From NCBI GenBank assembly GCA_029204225.1, contig CM055107.1:5588900-5652899 (forward strand): a stretch of 64,000 bases of DNA, given 5' to 3'. The notes under the pieces were generated by a model. It saw only the letters and a list, made by a program, of their open reading frames with translations. It was not told the origin of the DNA and searched no databases. How positions within the stretch are numbered: position 1 is the first letter of the stretch; each line of letters starts with the position of its first letter. Position numbers and translations under genes: made by a program. Below, piece by piece: positions 35,341-46,049 of the stretch. This stretch comes from Diphasiastrum complanatum (lineage: Eukaryota; Streptophyta; Lycopodiopsida; Lycopodiales; Lycopodiaceae).

Positions 35341-36540
35341 TAGTATTCAATGTAATGGACCCACCAAATTCACCTATAAGTTGGCTGAATTCGATTCATT
35401 CCTCACTTGTGCTAGCGAAGCTCTTGCAAATTTTTCTCGCGACCAAAGCCTTCCAAACTTCCTGAACTGCTTTCTGATATACTTTCGCACGTCTTACATT
35501 TCCTTTTTGCTCATCATGTCTTCCACAAATACTTACCAGTCTCCGTGTTATACTATCCATCGTGATGTCCCATCTACAACGGACATCATGATCCTTCCCA
35601 GCACAAGCATGGTCACTCAGTGGATGACCCTTGCGGAGCCTCTACTCACTGCAATGGGTATTCATGAGAGAGCCTTTTCTGGCAGAATCAACATAGATTT
35701 TATCACTCTTGCCTTCAATACGTGAAAGGAAGAGAAATCCAAATTTTATATCACCTTTCAGGGAGCCATACACAAGGTGCGCATCACTGAGGCTATAAAG
35801 AGCAATACTAAGCACGGTTCGTTGTTGGCTCTTTGTTGCCTCTTCTAGCCGCCTCTCACCTAGAAAACAAAATCCATGGCTTCCACCTGGATTCTGTGCT
35901 TTCGATCTATGAAGAAGCACTGGCCGAGTCGTCTCACCAGGCCTCGAATTCACATAGTCGACGTCGTCCACGCAGCGAGATTGTCATTCCTGACTCGCCT
36001 CCTGTGTCACGACGTCACACTAGGCATACATCGTCAACTGGGCTTCCGCCCCCTACTGCTATTCGCACATAACTTCCTATTCTCCCCACCTCTGATGCTT
36101 CTCTCGCCTCTACTTCCACACAAGGACAGTCTGTGACCATTGGGGCTACCATTCCCATCACAGCTACCCAGGCCGCCTCACCCTCGTACATCGAAGCTAC
36201 TTCCCCAAACACGCAATATTTCATGGATATGTTCGATGATTCCAACCCCCTTAGGGCCGTCGAAATTTTTGAAATGCCCCGGAGCCCTGCGCCCTTTGAA
36301 CTCCAATCCCCTGGAAGAAAATTCGAACAAATCTATGACACTATTGTCAGTGTTGAAGATTCAAGCTAGCAACTTCAACTGAAGAACCCCCAGCTGCACT
36401 TCGGGTCGACCAAGCTATAAAATCACCGAAGCAGTTCGACGCCACCGTGCTTGAGAGTTTCGATGAAGAAGATATTTTTGAAGAATAAGAAGTACTCACA
36501 CCTATTCCACGCCAACCAAGGACAGTACCATCAATTCCTC
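35341..36540 (+). pseudogene. gypsy 3' accessory frame 1, unrecognised
   Basis: A set of frames starting with AEFDSFLTCASEALANFSRD, with an internal ATG at 35518 (MSSTNTYQSPCYTIHRD). A stop at 35723 and a frame change near 35830 break it. Later parts are Ser/Thr/Pro-rich (SRRRPRSEIVIPDSPPVSRR, then TSTQGQSVTIGATIPI) and end around EIFEMPRSPAP. No retroviral env features such as a signal peptide, transmembrane anchor or furin-like site are seen. A related start is found at about 54208 (MSESQQAPYCVTLPAH), which suggests the frame is a family feature. Confidence 0.5.
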
Positions 36541-36760
36541 CTGTTGTTGCCACCTCCATGATAGTAGATTCTGGTGATGCTCTCGGTTTGGTCTCAAGCC
36601 TTGTGCAAGTACTAATTAGAGAAAATTTGGCCTTGGAAAGGGCCCTATAAGGATTGCCACGTAGGATGACAATTTTTTGGCAATGTAAAATACTAGAATT
36701 GAAATCTTTTTCTACTCGCAGTCCTATCCACACAGTCTTCAATGATTAGCTATTATGTGG

Positions 36761-37206
36761 GTAGTATAGTCTGTGACTAAAAAAAATCATAACTTTTGAA
36801 TGACAACTTGGATTGAGACGATTAGGGTGCCATTAGAAAGCCCTCGACGAGAGCTTTTCAATGCATCCAATATGACCTAGTTTTGAGCCACAATGAAGAA
36901 GTTATGGCTAGTCAAAGTTTTGGTCAGTCAACACTTGGTCAACCCGATATCTCTTTCAAGCGCAGTTGACCGAGATATCGGGTTGACCGAGGTCAACAAC
37001 GCTTGAAAGAGATATCGGGTTGACCAAGTGTTGACCGACCAAAACTTTGATTGGCCATAACTTCTTCACCGTAGCTCAAAACTGGGTCATTTTAGTGTCA
37101 TTGAAAAGCTCTCGTTGAGGGCTTTCTAATGGCACCGTAATCGTCTCAATCCGAGTTGTCGTTCAAAAGTTACACTATTTTTCTACTGAGTTGCATACTA
37201 TACTAC
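36761..37206. mobile_element. foldback/MITE-like inverted-repeat element
   Basis: About 446 bp forming one long imperfect hairpin. The ends are GTAGTATAGT and ACTATACTAC. Paired segments include CATAACTTTTGAATGACAAC with GTTGTCGTTCAAAAGTTACA, GGTGCCATTAGAAAGCCCTC with GAGGGCTTTCTAATGGCACC, and GGTCAACCCGATATCTCTTT with AAAGAGATATCGGGTTGACC. The loop is near 36970. No transposase. I cannot identify a clear target-site duplication. It lies inside the gypsy 3' region. Confidence 0.85.
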
Positions 37207-37429
37207 AAATAAAATGGCTTATTTACGGGTTGCCCCCGATGCAAAATTACAGTTCTTTTAAAAAGAAAAGAAAATCAATTTGAAGGAGCTACGTTACGTA
37301 GATTTCAAATTTGAGTGTTTTGAGTGGACCATGTGGAAAAAACTTTTGAGAAAAAAAATAAAAGGTATCTTTTTTAAAGGACCCTTTTGTGCTCAAATTT
37401 TCTCTAATGGATCCAGTCTATGCTTGACA

Positions 37430-38921
37430 AGAAAAAAGAAATGGAGCAGAGAATTTCAGATATGGAATCAGAAAACACTCTGATCAGCTAGAAGATTGTC
37501 CAACTGGATCTAGAGTTAAAAATCGCCAAACAGCATGAAGATAAATCTGAAGCTGAAAAGAAACTGGCAAAGCAACATGCTGATCGCCTTGAAAGATATT
37601 TCAGTTCCTTGCAAAACGCCCTGACAACCGCATAGGATCAGGTGGATAAGGCCGTGCAGGATGCAAAAAAACAGGTGCAACTGTTGAAGGGTCAATTGCA
37701 GATGGCGGAGCAGGATCGTACGCGCTCCAAGGTGAATTGGATGCGACCACCCTTGAGCGTGATGTGTATCTTCAGACGCAAATACCAGATCATCCGGTCA
37801 CTCTGGCGGAGATTGCGTATTTGTTCAAGAAAGTGGAAACGTACAAAGTGGCCCTTTAGGGATTCCAAAGCCGTTTTGACAGGTTCAAAGGAGCAGCTTC
37901 AACTGAGTTGGCCAAGGCTAAGGAAACCATCAACGCCTATGAAAAAGCAGTCGCTCAGGTATTGGAAGCCGGACCACAAATCCCCGTACTGGTCATGCCG
38001 CAATTCTCCCCTACACGCCAAGAAGATGTACCAATGGATACAGGATTAGATTCGGGCATGGACCAGGGGGGAGCTCCAGATATAGAAGAACAATCGCCAA
38101 TTTTACCGGCAGTGCAAGTGGGTCCATCCTCATCAAGGACCACACCTCTATTCAGAAGACCCATCAGCGTCGAGGACCAGATCTAGAGCTTCTTATTGCA
38201 ACATCCACATGAGTCCTCGTGTGGGGGTTGGGTTCTGAAGTTTAAGACCTCCAAGATAGAGGCCGGCAAAGAGTTGGACAAAATACCTGCATTGGGAGAG
38301 CAGCCGACATGGAGAATTATCGTTTTTGAGCAAACTCCGGAATCAATCAGGAGTTACGTCGCCAGCCCTTGCCAATTGCAGGTTGATCCTTATTATGTGC
38401 CAATGCCGAGAAGGAATAAATGGAAAGATTTGGGATTGGCTATGGACAAAATCACCATCCATATGCCCAATTGGCCAATCATCCATCAGCCCTACAGCTG
38501 GACAATTTTAGTGGACTTCCACCGGGCTTTACAAGCATACCAGAGAGAGTATGTCCACTCTCTAGATCCAACAGTGCGACAATCTGCACTATTTGCAAAA
38601 GATCTAACTCTGTTGGCGTCAGTGGCAACCAGATGGGACGATTGCCTACTTCCTCTGGCATTCGATCCAAATAAGCCGATGGCCTCAGAGAATATCAAAG
38701 ATCAGCTACCGGTTGCTCGTTTATACTTTCGTGCAGCAATGATGGGAGGCTCCTGGGAATCACGCTTCACATCATGGACAACCTCAAAGTGGATTGTCAA
38801 AGCCCATCGTTGTTTTCTACCACACAATCTAGATTTCAATACTTCACGCCTCGACTTGAAGAAAAAGGTGCAGTACCATTTAATAAAGATTCGGCGCGAA
38901 GCCAACAAAAGTCCCCAATAA
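37430..38921 (+). pseudogene. gypsy 3' accessory frame 2: coiled-coil plus unrecognised domain
   Basis: The N-terminal part is coiled-coil-like (AKQHEDKSEAEKKLAKQHAD, then DKAVQDAKKQVQLLKGQLQM), broken by stops at about 37480 and 37633 and by frame changes. From 37908 one frame runs to 38921 with a single TAG at 38184: KAKETINAYEKAVAQVLEAG, an acidic/Ser linker, then a 241-codon globular-looking region. That region is Trp- and Pro-rich, with VDPYYVPMPRRNKWKDLGL, IHMPNWPIIHQPYSW, ATRWDDCLLPLAFDPN and ASENIKDQLPVARLYF. It ends close before the purine tract and 3' LTR. No known domain recognised. Confidence 0.55.
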
Positions 38922-38971
38922 CTGCATCTCGCAGGTGTCGTGGGACCACCACCAGTTTTGGTGGGGGATAC

Positions 38972-39689
38972 TGTTAGAGGGTTTGCGGATCCCAAGGCAA
39001 CCCTAACCCTAGTTAATAAGTGAGAGGGATTTGGCACCCTGCGTGTGTAAGTCCAACCCGATGATCACATAGAGAGTTGATTAGTTACAAGTCAATAAAA
39101 GGACTTTCGGCCTTTTGGCGGGACTTTTAATGTCGCAGGGCCTAAATGTCAAGTTAGTGAATAAAGTTGGATTTCCCTCCAAATTGGATGGTTCTCGCTC
39201 TTTTTTAGATTTGAATGATTAGAGAGGCAAAAATGAACCAATAGGATTCAGAGGCCAGGGTCCTCCTCTCTATTATAAAAAGGGACCAACTCGAGTTCCT
39301 ACACATGTTCATTTCCTCATTTCAATAAAGCAGATTGGTTCTCTTCAGGAATGGATTGATGAATGTTCTTGCTCTCTATCACTTTTCCTCCATCTCTCAT
39401 GCTTTCTTTGGATTTGCTAATTGTTGGATCTGAATATTATTGGAATTGTGTGTTATTATATTTTTTATGAGAGAGAAAGGGTAAGCTATCTTTGTTGTGG
39501 ATTGTAGTGTTAATGGATCGTAGGGTAATGCATGTTAGAGTTAGATGTGAATCCTCCATTCATGATTGAAATCTGAACTATACTATCGCTCTCATGGGAA
39601 CGAACCTACGCATGACAACTAACTTCATCTCTTTGATGGTAGATTGACTATATCTTGGATTCAGGTTAGGCAAGAAAGAAACCCACTAC
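38972..39689 (+). repeat. gypsy 3' LTR (718 bp)
   Basis: Begins TGTTAGAGGGTTTGCGGATC after the purine-rich ggtgggggata and ends CCCACTACA. From 39080 it matches the 5' LTR copy. It abuts CTAACTGTTGCG, the tail of the split copia LTR. Confidence 0.88.
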
Positions 39690-39690
39690 A

Positions 39691-39773
39691 CTAACTGTTG
39701 CGTTTCCGTTCGTACACGCCTACGCTCTGAGCGACCGAGCCTCCGCTGCGCTCACGACCACCGGTTTACGACA
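39691..39773 (+). repeat. copia 3' LTR, second part
   Basis: TAACTGTTGCGTTTCCGTTC through TTTACGACA matches 21526-21602 with few changes. It completes the LTR that breaks off at 25275. Confidence 0.88.
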
Positions 39774-39778
39774 TGTGA
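39774..39778. repeat. target-site duplication (right), TGTGA
   Basis: Identical to 20721-20725 and directly after the LTR end. Confidence 0.8.
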
Positions 39779-41036
39779 GACTAATGATCCCTTGAAAATA
39801 CAAGGCCCTCTTTGGATGGATCTAGAATATGAGAAATTATCTCTAGTTGCAACTTTCAAATGATTCATGCAACCACATATTAAGTTTGATAATGTTGACT
39901 TTGCATTAAGTCTTGATGCAATCACCATCTTTGCATAAATAGCTAGTGTCCCCCCTATGCCCATTGGGAATATACCAACTATGATTTATGCATAAGTAAC
40001 ATGAAGTTTATTCCAAGCCTTAGCTGTGAAAATTATTGATGAGAGGAGTGGACAAGTTACAATTTTCATAATATGCAAAGGAGTGAACATTATCTACAAT
40101 TTTAATATTTCACAATTTGGATATTGCATGGATACGTTTAAAAAGAGTCAAGGTCATGTTGATAGAATCAAAGTGATAGCATTCAGAGTTCCACTCTTTG
40201 GTTTTTAAGTGTGGATGGATAGGAGAGTGAGGGTTGGAGAGATGGTGGATTCTTGTGCAGGCCTAGCGTCCCACTCTTTGGTTCAGGTGGAGCTAAATGC
40301 CACCTCTAGAGGTTTGTAGGCCTCACCTCTCTAAAACCTTTAACACTGTATATGAGTGTGAGCATGCGAGTGCGCCCTTGTATAATTCTTAGTTTTGACA
40401 CCTACATCATCATGCTCTCGGAGGCAGCTCAAGCTTGCAAAGTGCTCGATTCCTTTGGCTCTAGGTGTGGATGGAGAGGGGAGGGGAGTAAGGGTTGGAG
40501 GACAATAGGTGCTTTTGTAGGCCTACTGATGGATAGTGAGGGAAGAAGAGAAATATGAGAAGAGAAATATGTATTATGCACACATAACAAAAGGAGGGTA
40601 TAGGCTGCCAGCACCTGCGGGTTTCCCGATACCCCTTTCCACACCGACACTCGAAATCCTTAGGCATATGTCCAGAAGAGATTGTGCTAAGGCCATATCC
40701 TGAACCCGCAGAATGTGTGTGTGCGTGTGTGACATTGAGGGTGACATCCAGTCAAAATTTTGAGCTGATCCAAAAATTAGTTCAAACAATTATTGACAAC
40801 GCTTGCAAGATAATTCACGTAAAACGGGTTGAAAAATTATTTCGCCATACAATCAATAAAGGATTTGAGTTGAATCTATTCTAGACTACCAGCTACAACT
40901 TACTCAGAAGCTCCAGAAGAAGCAACGTCTTATCTATTCCTACTTCAAGCATGTACAATATGCTTGTTATCCTCATGATGATGATCACTGGCCGACTAGC
41001 TGCCATCGATATCATATATCACTGCTGGAGCAATTC
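39779..41036. other. intergenic DNA, no gene seen
   Basis: Continuation of the host flank interrupted at 20725. It includes two similar short segments near 40200-40280 and 40455-40530 (ggatggagaggggagg-like, then gtaggcct), a weak internal duplication. The end nearest 41036 is the probable 3' flank of the minus-strand gene. Confidence 0.45.
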
Positions 41037-41600
41037 TTAAGAATGTGCATGTTCACCAGCATTATTGGGGTATTTGAAGCTCGATCTGTCTTTAGCATAC
41101 GCTAGAACCCAAGCGGTTTCCAAGGATGAGCAACCTCCTAGTGTCATGTCGTGTTTCGCACACATGCCTTGGAGAATTTGGGTGCAGCAAATCAGTTGAG
41201 AAGCAGACGTGGGAAATGGCTTGTGGCTTGTTTTAGAACCTGCAAAAAGAACGGTTAGCATGTTATCCCTCGTGTAATGTTGGCCGTGTTGAAACTCTCT
41301 CAGGCGAGGGATCAAATAATTTCGCAGATCAGAGAGATGGTTTTGGACTTGTAGAGAAGGAATTCCGTGTGCTCCAAATTTATCATCGCAATAGTAAGTG
41401 AAGGACTGCGCTTCACAACTGCATTCAAGTTTGTCACTGCAGCTAAAGCTGGGAGTAGCAGCAACTAGCAGTGAATGCTCAGCACTGAATTTGGCATCAG
41501 CCTCCGTCATCGCTCTTGCAGAAGATGCAGCAACGCGACCAACGAAAACTACCACAAGGGTTAGAAGAAAAAGCATGAAGGCAATCCGGGTTGAATCCAT
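41037..41600 (-). CDS. putative secreted cysteine-containing protein
   Basis: An intact 187-codon frame whose first in-frame ATG is at 41600. The N-terminus MDSTRIAFMLFLLTLVVVFV is a strong signal-peptide candidate, with a likely cleavage after about residue 25 (GRVAASSA). The mature part has eight cysteines in the order C-x5-C-x-C-x8-C, then CC, C and C near the C-terminus. Even number and spacing fit disulfide bonds but not the 8-Cys lipid-transfer pattern. No family recognised. A TATA-like box lies about 110 bases upstream. Near 41240-41295 the DNA has an intron-like stretch (branch-like ctaac, then ttctttttgcag), but splicing it gives an immediate stop, so I kept the unspliced frame. Coding status is probable, not certain. 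Confidence 0.5.
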   Translation of the reverse strand: MDSTRIAFMLFLLTLVVVFVGRVAASSARAMTEADAKFSAEHSLLVAATPSFSCSDKLECSCEAQSFTYYCDDKFGAHGIPSLQVQNHLSDLRNYLIPRLREFQHGQHYTRDNMLTVLFAGSKTSHKPFPTSASQLICCTQILQGMCAKHDMTLGGCSSLETAWVLAYAKDRSSFKYPNNAGEHAHS

Positions 41601-41707
41601 GAGCTCAGCTAAGCTCAGCTCCAATACTATACTTATTGACTCCTTTCTTGTACTCTCAAGCACTTGAGAATGAATCGAATGCTTTAGTGCTATCCTGAAG
41701 GCCTGCC

Positions 41708-41715
41708 TTTGTATA
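41708..41715 (-). promoter_or_regulatory. TATA-like box of the secreted-protein gene
   Basis: The minus strand reads TATACAAA. Transcription would start about 30 bases downstream, near 41680, leaving a leader of roughly 80 bases before the ATG at 41600. Confidence 0.4.
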
Positions 41716-41937
41716 GTTTGGCGAGAAGGAAATAGTTTGGCTTGTTGCTTTGGCAGTATGCAATAGTTTGGCTTGAGTTGTGGCCTTAAGTGGGCAATAG
41801 AGAATAGCTTGGCTTTTAGGACATGTCATTCACGAGGCTACCACCTAACAGGCTAACAATGAAAATCAAATCTAGGCAAAGTCTATGATTTTCAAAGATT
41901 TCACCTTAAAGCTGACTTTGATGTGGTATTTAATACA

Positions 41938-41940
<3 letters not shown>

Positions 41941-42011
<71 letters not shown>
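41941..42011. repeat. (GA)n microsatellite
   Basis: About 71 bases of pure GA in the first copy of the local duplication. Confidence 0.95.
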
Positions 42012-42014
<3 letters not shown>

Positions 42015-42375
42015 CTTGAAAGATGCTCGTCTTCTAATACAAAGAGAAAACATTGTGTGGCACACCACATGGCACCCTTGTCGCTTTTATCACATGTCCT
42101 TGTCGCTTATCACATGTCTATATGTGTTATCACATGGAACGAATGATTTCTAACTACATGCTGGTCCGGCAAGAACAGTAACTTTTCATGGCAATGTACC
42201 ACAATAGTTTGGCATGAGTTGTGGCCTTACTTTTATGCCAAGTCGGCCACCTCCATGTCAGTCACGTGGCTAGCGGCTCACAATGAAAATGAAATCCTGA
42301 CAAAATCTATGATTTTCAAAGATTCCACCTAAAACATCCAAGCTGACTTTGATGTCATGCTTAATGAAAATCATG

Positions 42376-42378
<3 letters not shown>

Positions 42379-42442
<64 letters not shown>
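42379..42442. repeat. (GA)n microsatellite
   Basis: About 64 bases of pure GA in the second copy of the local duplication. Confidence 0.95.
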
Positions 42443-42444
<2 letters not shown>

Positions 42445-43010
42445 ACGTTTTGAAAGATGCTCATATTCTCATACAAAGAGAACATCTTCTGGCGCACCAT
42501 GTGGGCCTTTTTGATCACTTGTCACATTTCTATGCTTTATCACATCAACAAGAATGATTTCTAACACCTTACTCTGCAAGAACATTTGCTTGCCATGCAT
42601 GTTAGGCTAAAAAATGAAATATACCATGAATTCATAACATCCCTTTTGGATTGAGTCTCAAATGCCTACATCTACATCACACTCTTCAATTTGACCAAGG
42701 AATTTGCATTTGAAATTCTAACTCCTTGCTTGGCAAGAACATTACTTGTCATTCATGTTAGGTTAAATAAGGAGAACTACCAGGAATTTCCAAGATGTGG
42801 CATTTGGATCGAGTCTCAAGCGCCTACATCCACTTGAGATTCTCTGCAACACGTTGCTCTTTCATTTGACCAAGAAATTGTAAAGATGTCTATCATGAGT
42901 GGCTTGTAGGAGTGGAGTTTTAAAAAGCAACTCAACATGCGGGGATGGCAAGGGAGTGATCTCTTTGTATCTTTGTATACTACACTTTGAAAATACCTTC
43001 AAGTAGTGCA

Positions 43011-43841
43011 TGAATGTTGCTGTGAATATCTCTCTCTCTTTTCTTCCACGTACTTTCCTAATATTATTCGATACTAATTTTTCTAATATAAGTTCGAGAC
43101 TCAGTTCAATTCGATCATGATTGTTCTATAGTTTTGTTCATTTCTTATTCAAATACTATGCTAACTGACTAATAGATTTAATCAGCTTCTATCGAACCAC
43201 TGTGGCAGTCTGTTGGGCACTTATTGGATTAAGCCACTAAAGTACTGTATAGGTAGGCTTACTACATGGGCCACACCATAGTACACTAGATAGTTAGCAG
43301 TAATAAGCAACGTGTATAAACCCAACGAATGAGCATGCTAATGTGTTTCGTAGAACTTGAACTAGAAATACGCAACTTGGGACATAATTCAAATAAAAAT
43401 CCCAAATTGAATATTGGAATGGTTCTAAGCTTGGAGAAACTCACATGAATCATGTGAGTACCCTCTCACTCCAAAAGGAACTCACATTATTCATGTGAGA
43501 GGCACCCTTCTTAATTTGGATCTATTACATTTTATATGAAATGCTTGGATTAGGATCCTTGTCATCCAAAATTAGCCAATCAGAGATTAGGGACAAGGCC
43601 TTCCCCAACAATAAAAAGAGACCTCTTGTACTCGCTTTCCATGTTCAACATGAGGAGTAGATTATGCCAAAATAAATCCAAACATCCTTGCATCTCACTA
43701 CTCTCATCTCTCTCATCTCGCTCCTTTTGTTGTGTTTCCTATTTGCTTGCTAATAACGTTTTAGTTGTATTTGTTTGTTCTTGTCATCTTTAGAGAGGAA
43801 AAATGGGGGAAGAGTGCAAGTTGCCTCCACCAACTGATCTT
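43011..43841 (+). repeat. gypsy-type LTR copy, 3'-truncated
   Basis: 831 bases nearly identical to 44891-45721, including TGTTGGGCACTTATTGG and a duplicated ACTCACATGAATCATGTGAG-like palindrome (43438 region). It lacks the last 150 bases that lead to the primer site in the other copy. Confidence 0.75.
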
Positions 43842-43843
43842 GT

Positions 43844-44117
43844 CAACAACTCCATGTATTGGGACTTTCCAAATACAAGAAATACAAGCACTCCTGTTGG
43901 GACAAAAAATAAGATAGATTGTTGGCTATCACAACTCTTGCTCTACAATGAGATCTTAAAGTGTATCTAGATAACTCTAAACATGAACACAATATTGGAA
44001 TTTGATGCTCAGCCTCAAATCCATTCAATAATGAACATCCTGAAAAACCAGAAACCTAAGGCTCGAATTTCTGAGTAGAGGATCAAAAAATTCAAGATCA
44101 AATTTTTCTAGAATTCT
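43844..44117. repeat. copia LTR-junction segment, copy 1
   Basis: Nearly identical to 46050-46324 (CAACAACTCCATGTATTGGG to TTTTTCTAGAATTCT). The right half is the head of a copia LTR with the GATGCTCAGCC and GAACATCCTGAAAAACCAG blocks. Confidence 0.75.
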
Positions 44118-44890
44118 AAATGTTTAAAAACCTAATTACTATAGGAAAAAGTCCAAAACAATTTCATTTCTATCCTATATCTGGGCTGAATATCTGACAT
44201 ATCAAAAATCATTTACTAGTATATGAAACGGTACTAGTTTGATCTTTTGAATATAATTTACCGTAGGATTTTACTGGAAATGAAAACAGTTATGTTATTC
44301 CTATTGTTACAAATTTTCCAATAAAATTGGACTGTTTTTTCTTTTTATTGACTGGTTTGGCATTATTCCGTTAATATTGACAAAACCTATCCAAACACAT
44401 AATATGAATTACATAAATGGAAATCCCACCAATAGGATTTCAGTAATTCTTGAAGTGTATCCTGTCAAATTTACTGTCTAGATAAAGAATACTATTGCCA
44501 CTCATTCAATCTGGTCATTTCATATTGTTTGACGATTTTAATTAAATTTAATGAGTATCTTGCACAAACGTTCACTTGACTGATTTCTAGCAATCAACAT
44601 CGATTAGAAAACTATCAGACAAGTAACTGATTTCAATTTTTCACCAAATTGAAACTCAACAAAAAAGGAAAAAATTCAAATTTTAAATCTCAATTTGAGA
44701 GTTCCCAACTCCATAAGCTAAAAAAAAAGACATAGTAAAAATTGTCGGCAATTCATTGTGGTTCCTTTTGTCAACTTTAACTTATCTATCACCGGGAAAT
44801 AAGTTAGACTTAGTGAAAACATTGTAGTCAATTCTGACTGATAAACTCAGTTTAATCAATTCACTAATCTAAACTGATTCCATAGATGAA
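44118..44890. other. AT-rich spacer, no gene seen
   Basis: Separates the two gypsy-LTR copies. No coding domain or terminal repeat recognised. Confidence 0.45.
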
Positions 44891-45870
44891 TGAATGTTGC
44901 TTGTGAATATCTCTCTCTCTTTTCTTCCACGTACTTTTCTAATGTTATTCGATACTAGTTTTTCTAATATAAGTTTGAGACTCAATTCAATTCAATCATG
45001 ATTGTTCTATAGTTTTGTTCATTTCTTATTCAAATTTTATGCTAATTGACTAATAGATTTAATCAGCTTCTATCGAACCACTGTGGCAGTCTGTTGGGCA
45101 CTTAGTGGATTAAGCCACTAAAGTACTGTATAGGTAGGCTTACTACATGGGCCCCACCATAGTACACTATATAGTTAGCAGTAATAAGCAATGTGCATAA
45201 ACCCAACGAATGAGCATGCTAATGTGTTTCATAGAACTTGAACTAGAAATACGCGACTTGGGACATAATTCAAATAAAAATCCCAAATTGAAGATTGGAA
45301 TGGTTCTAAGCTCGGAGAAACTCACATGAATCATGTGAGTACCCTCTCACTCCAAAAGAACTCACATTATTCATGTGAGAGGCACCCTTCTTAATTTGGA
45401 ACTATTACATTTTATATGAAAGGCTTGGATAAGGATCCTTGTCATCCAAAATTAGCCAATCAGAGATTAGGGACAAGGCCTTTCCCAACAATAAAAAGAG
45501 ACCTCTTGTACTCGCTTTCCATGTTCAACATGAGGAGTAGATTATGCCAAAATAAATCCAAACATCCTTGCATCTCACTATTCTCATCTCTCTCATCTCG
45601 CTCTTTTTGTTGTGTTTCCTATTTGCTTGCTATTAACATTTTAGTTGTATTTGTTTGTTCTTGTCATCTTTAGAGAGGAAAAATAGGGGGAAAGTGCAAG
45701 TTGCCTCCACCAACTGATCTTATTATTTGCTTGTGGTTAAGCTAAAAAAGGCGGGGTAAACTAGGAGTGGTTAGTTATGAAAAAACTGTAGAGTCAAGCT
45801 AATCTCACAAGGGAAAGCACTATTCCCTTGGGAGCGAACTAATGTATGATAGGTAGAAAAGGCCGCTACA
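44891..45870 (+). repeat. gypsy LTR, second copy, with primer site behind it
   Basis: Shares 831 bases with 43011-43841, then continues to GGCCGCTACA. Six bases on (45876) is TGGCACCATTATTTGGGA, a degenerate Asp-tRNA-type primer site placed like that of the gypsy element at 28654. This makes it a gypsy 5' LTR. Its true start may be TGAATGTTGC at 44891 or TGTTGGGCAC at 45092. Confidence 0.65.
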
Positions 45871-46049
45871 ATTTTTTGGCACCATTATTTGGGAATATAT
45901 TAGCGTTTTCCTTGTATCGTTAGCTTTCTTTTTCATTTTAGCCCTAAAATAGTCATATTGGCCAAAATTGCCAAACTAAAGCTAAAAATGGATTTTTAAT
46001 GATTAAGTAACCAGAACCTAAAAATAGTTCAAAGTATATGGTTGTTCAG

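Larger units (their letters stand above)
28037..39689 (+). mobile_element. Ty3/gypsy element (Tat/Athila-like) with 3' accessory frames
   Basis: A 5'-truncated 5' LTR (28037-28649), an Asp-tRNA-type primer site, gag zinc knuckles, protease, RT, RNase H, integrase, then over 4 kb of extra sequence before a purine tract and a full 3' LTR (38972-39689). RT before integrase is the gypsy order. Primer site, RT style and extra 3' frames suggest the Tat/Athila branch. It inserted at a CTAAC site in the copia 3' LTR. Many stops, so inactive. Confidence 0.9.
20726..39773 (+). mobile_element. copia element with its 3' LTR split by nested insertions
   Basis: 5' LTR 20726-21602, primer site, gag-pol to 24545, and the first 723 bases of the 3' LTR at 24553-25275. 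The last 83 bases of the same LTR reappear at 39691-39773, followed by the matching TGTGA duplication. The DNA between (25276-39690) arrived later and includes a gypsy element and copia fragments. About 85-90 bases of LTR middle were lost at the junction, by comparison with the 5' LTR. Confidence 0.85.
41757..42530. repeat. local duplication, each copy with its own (GA)n
   Basis: 41757-42090 and 42195-42530 share CAATAGTTTGGC, GAGTTGTGGCCTTA, AATCTATGATTTTCAAAGAT-like text, GCTGACTTTGATGT and, after the GA run, TTGAAAGATGCTC and ATACAAAGAGAA. Both carry a (GA)n at the same internal position. Confidence 0.85.

Noticed and set aside
41240-41295. Intron-like 56-nt stretch inside the secreted-protein frame
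   Set aside because: Shorter than usual plant introns, and removing it gives a stop two codons later; kept as a caveat only.
41398-41667. Plus-strand frame opposite the secreted-protein gene
   Set aside because: Starts without a credible context and has no signal or domain; the minus strand has a signal peptide, ATG and TATA-like box.
41923-42153. Frames with Glu-Arg repeats over (GA)n and Ser-Leu repeats on the opposite strand, also at 42270-42557, 60016-60246 and 61635-61940
   Set aside because: They are translations of dinucleotide microsatellites; no real protein features outside the repeat.
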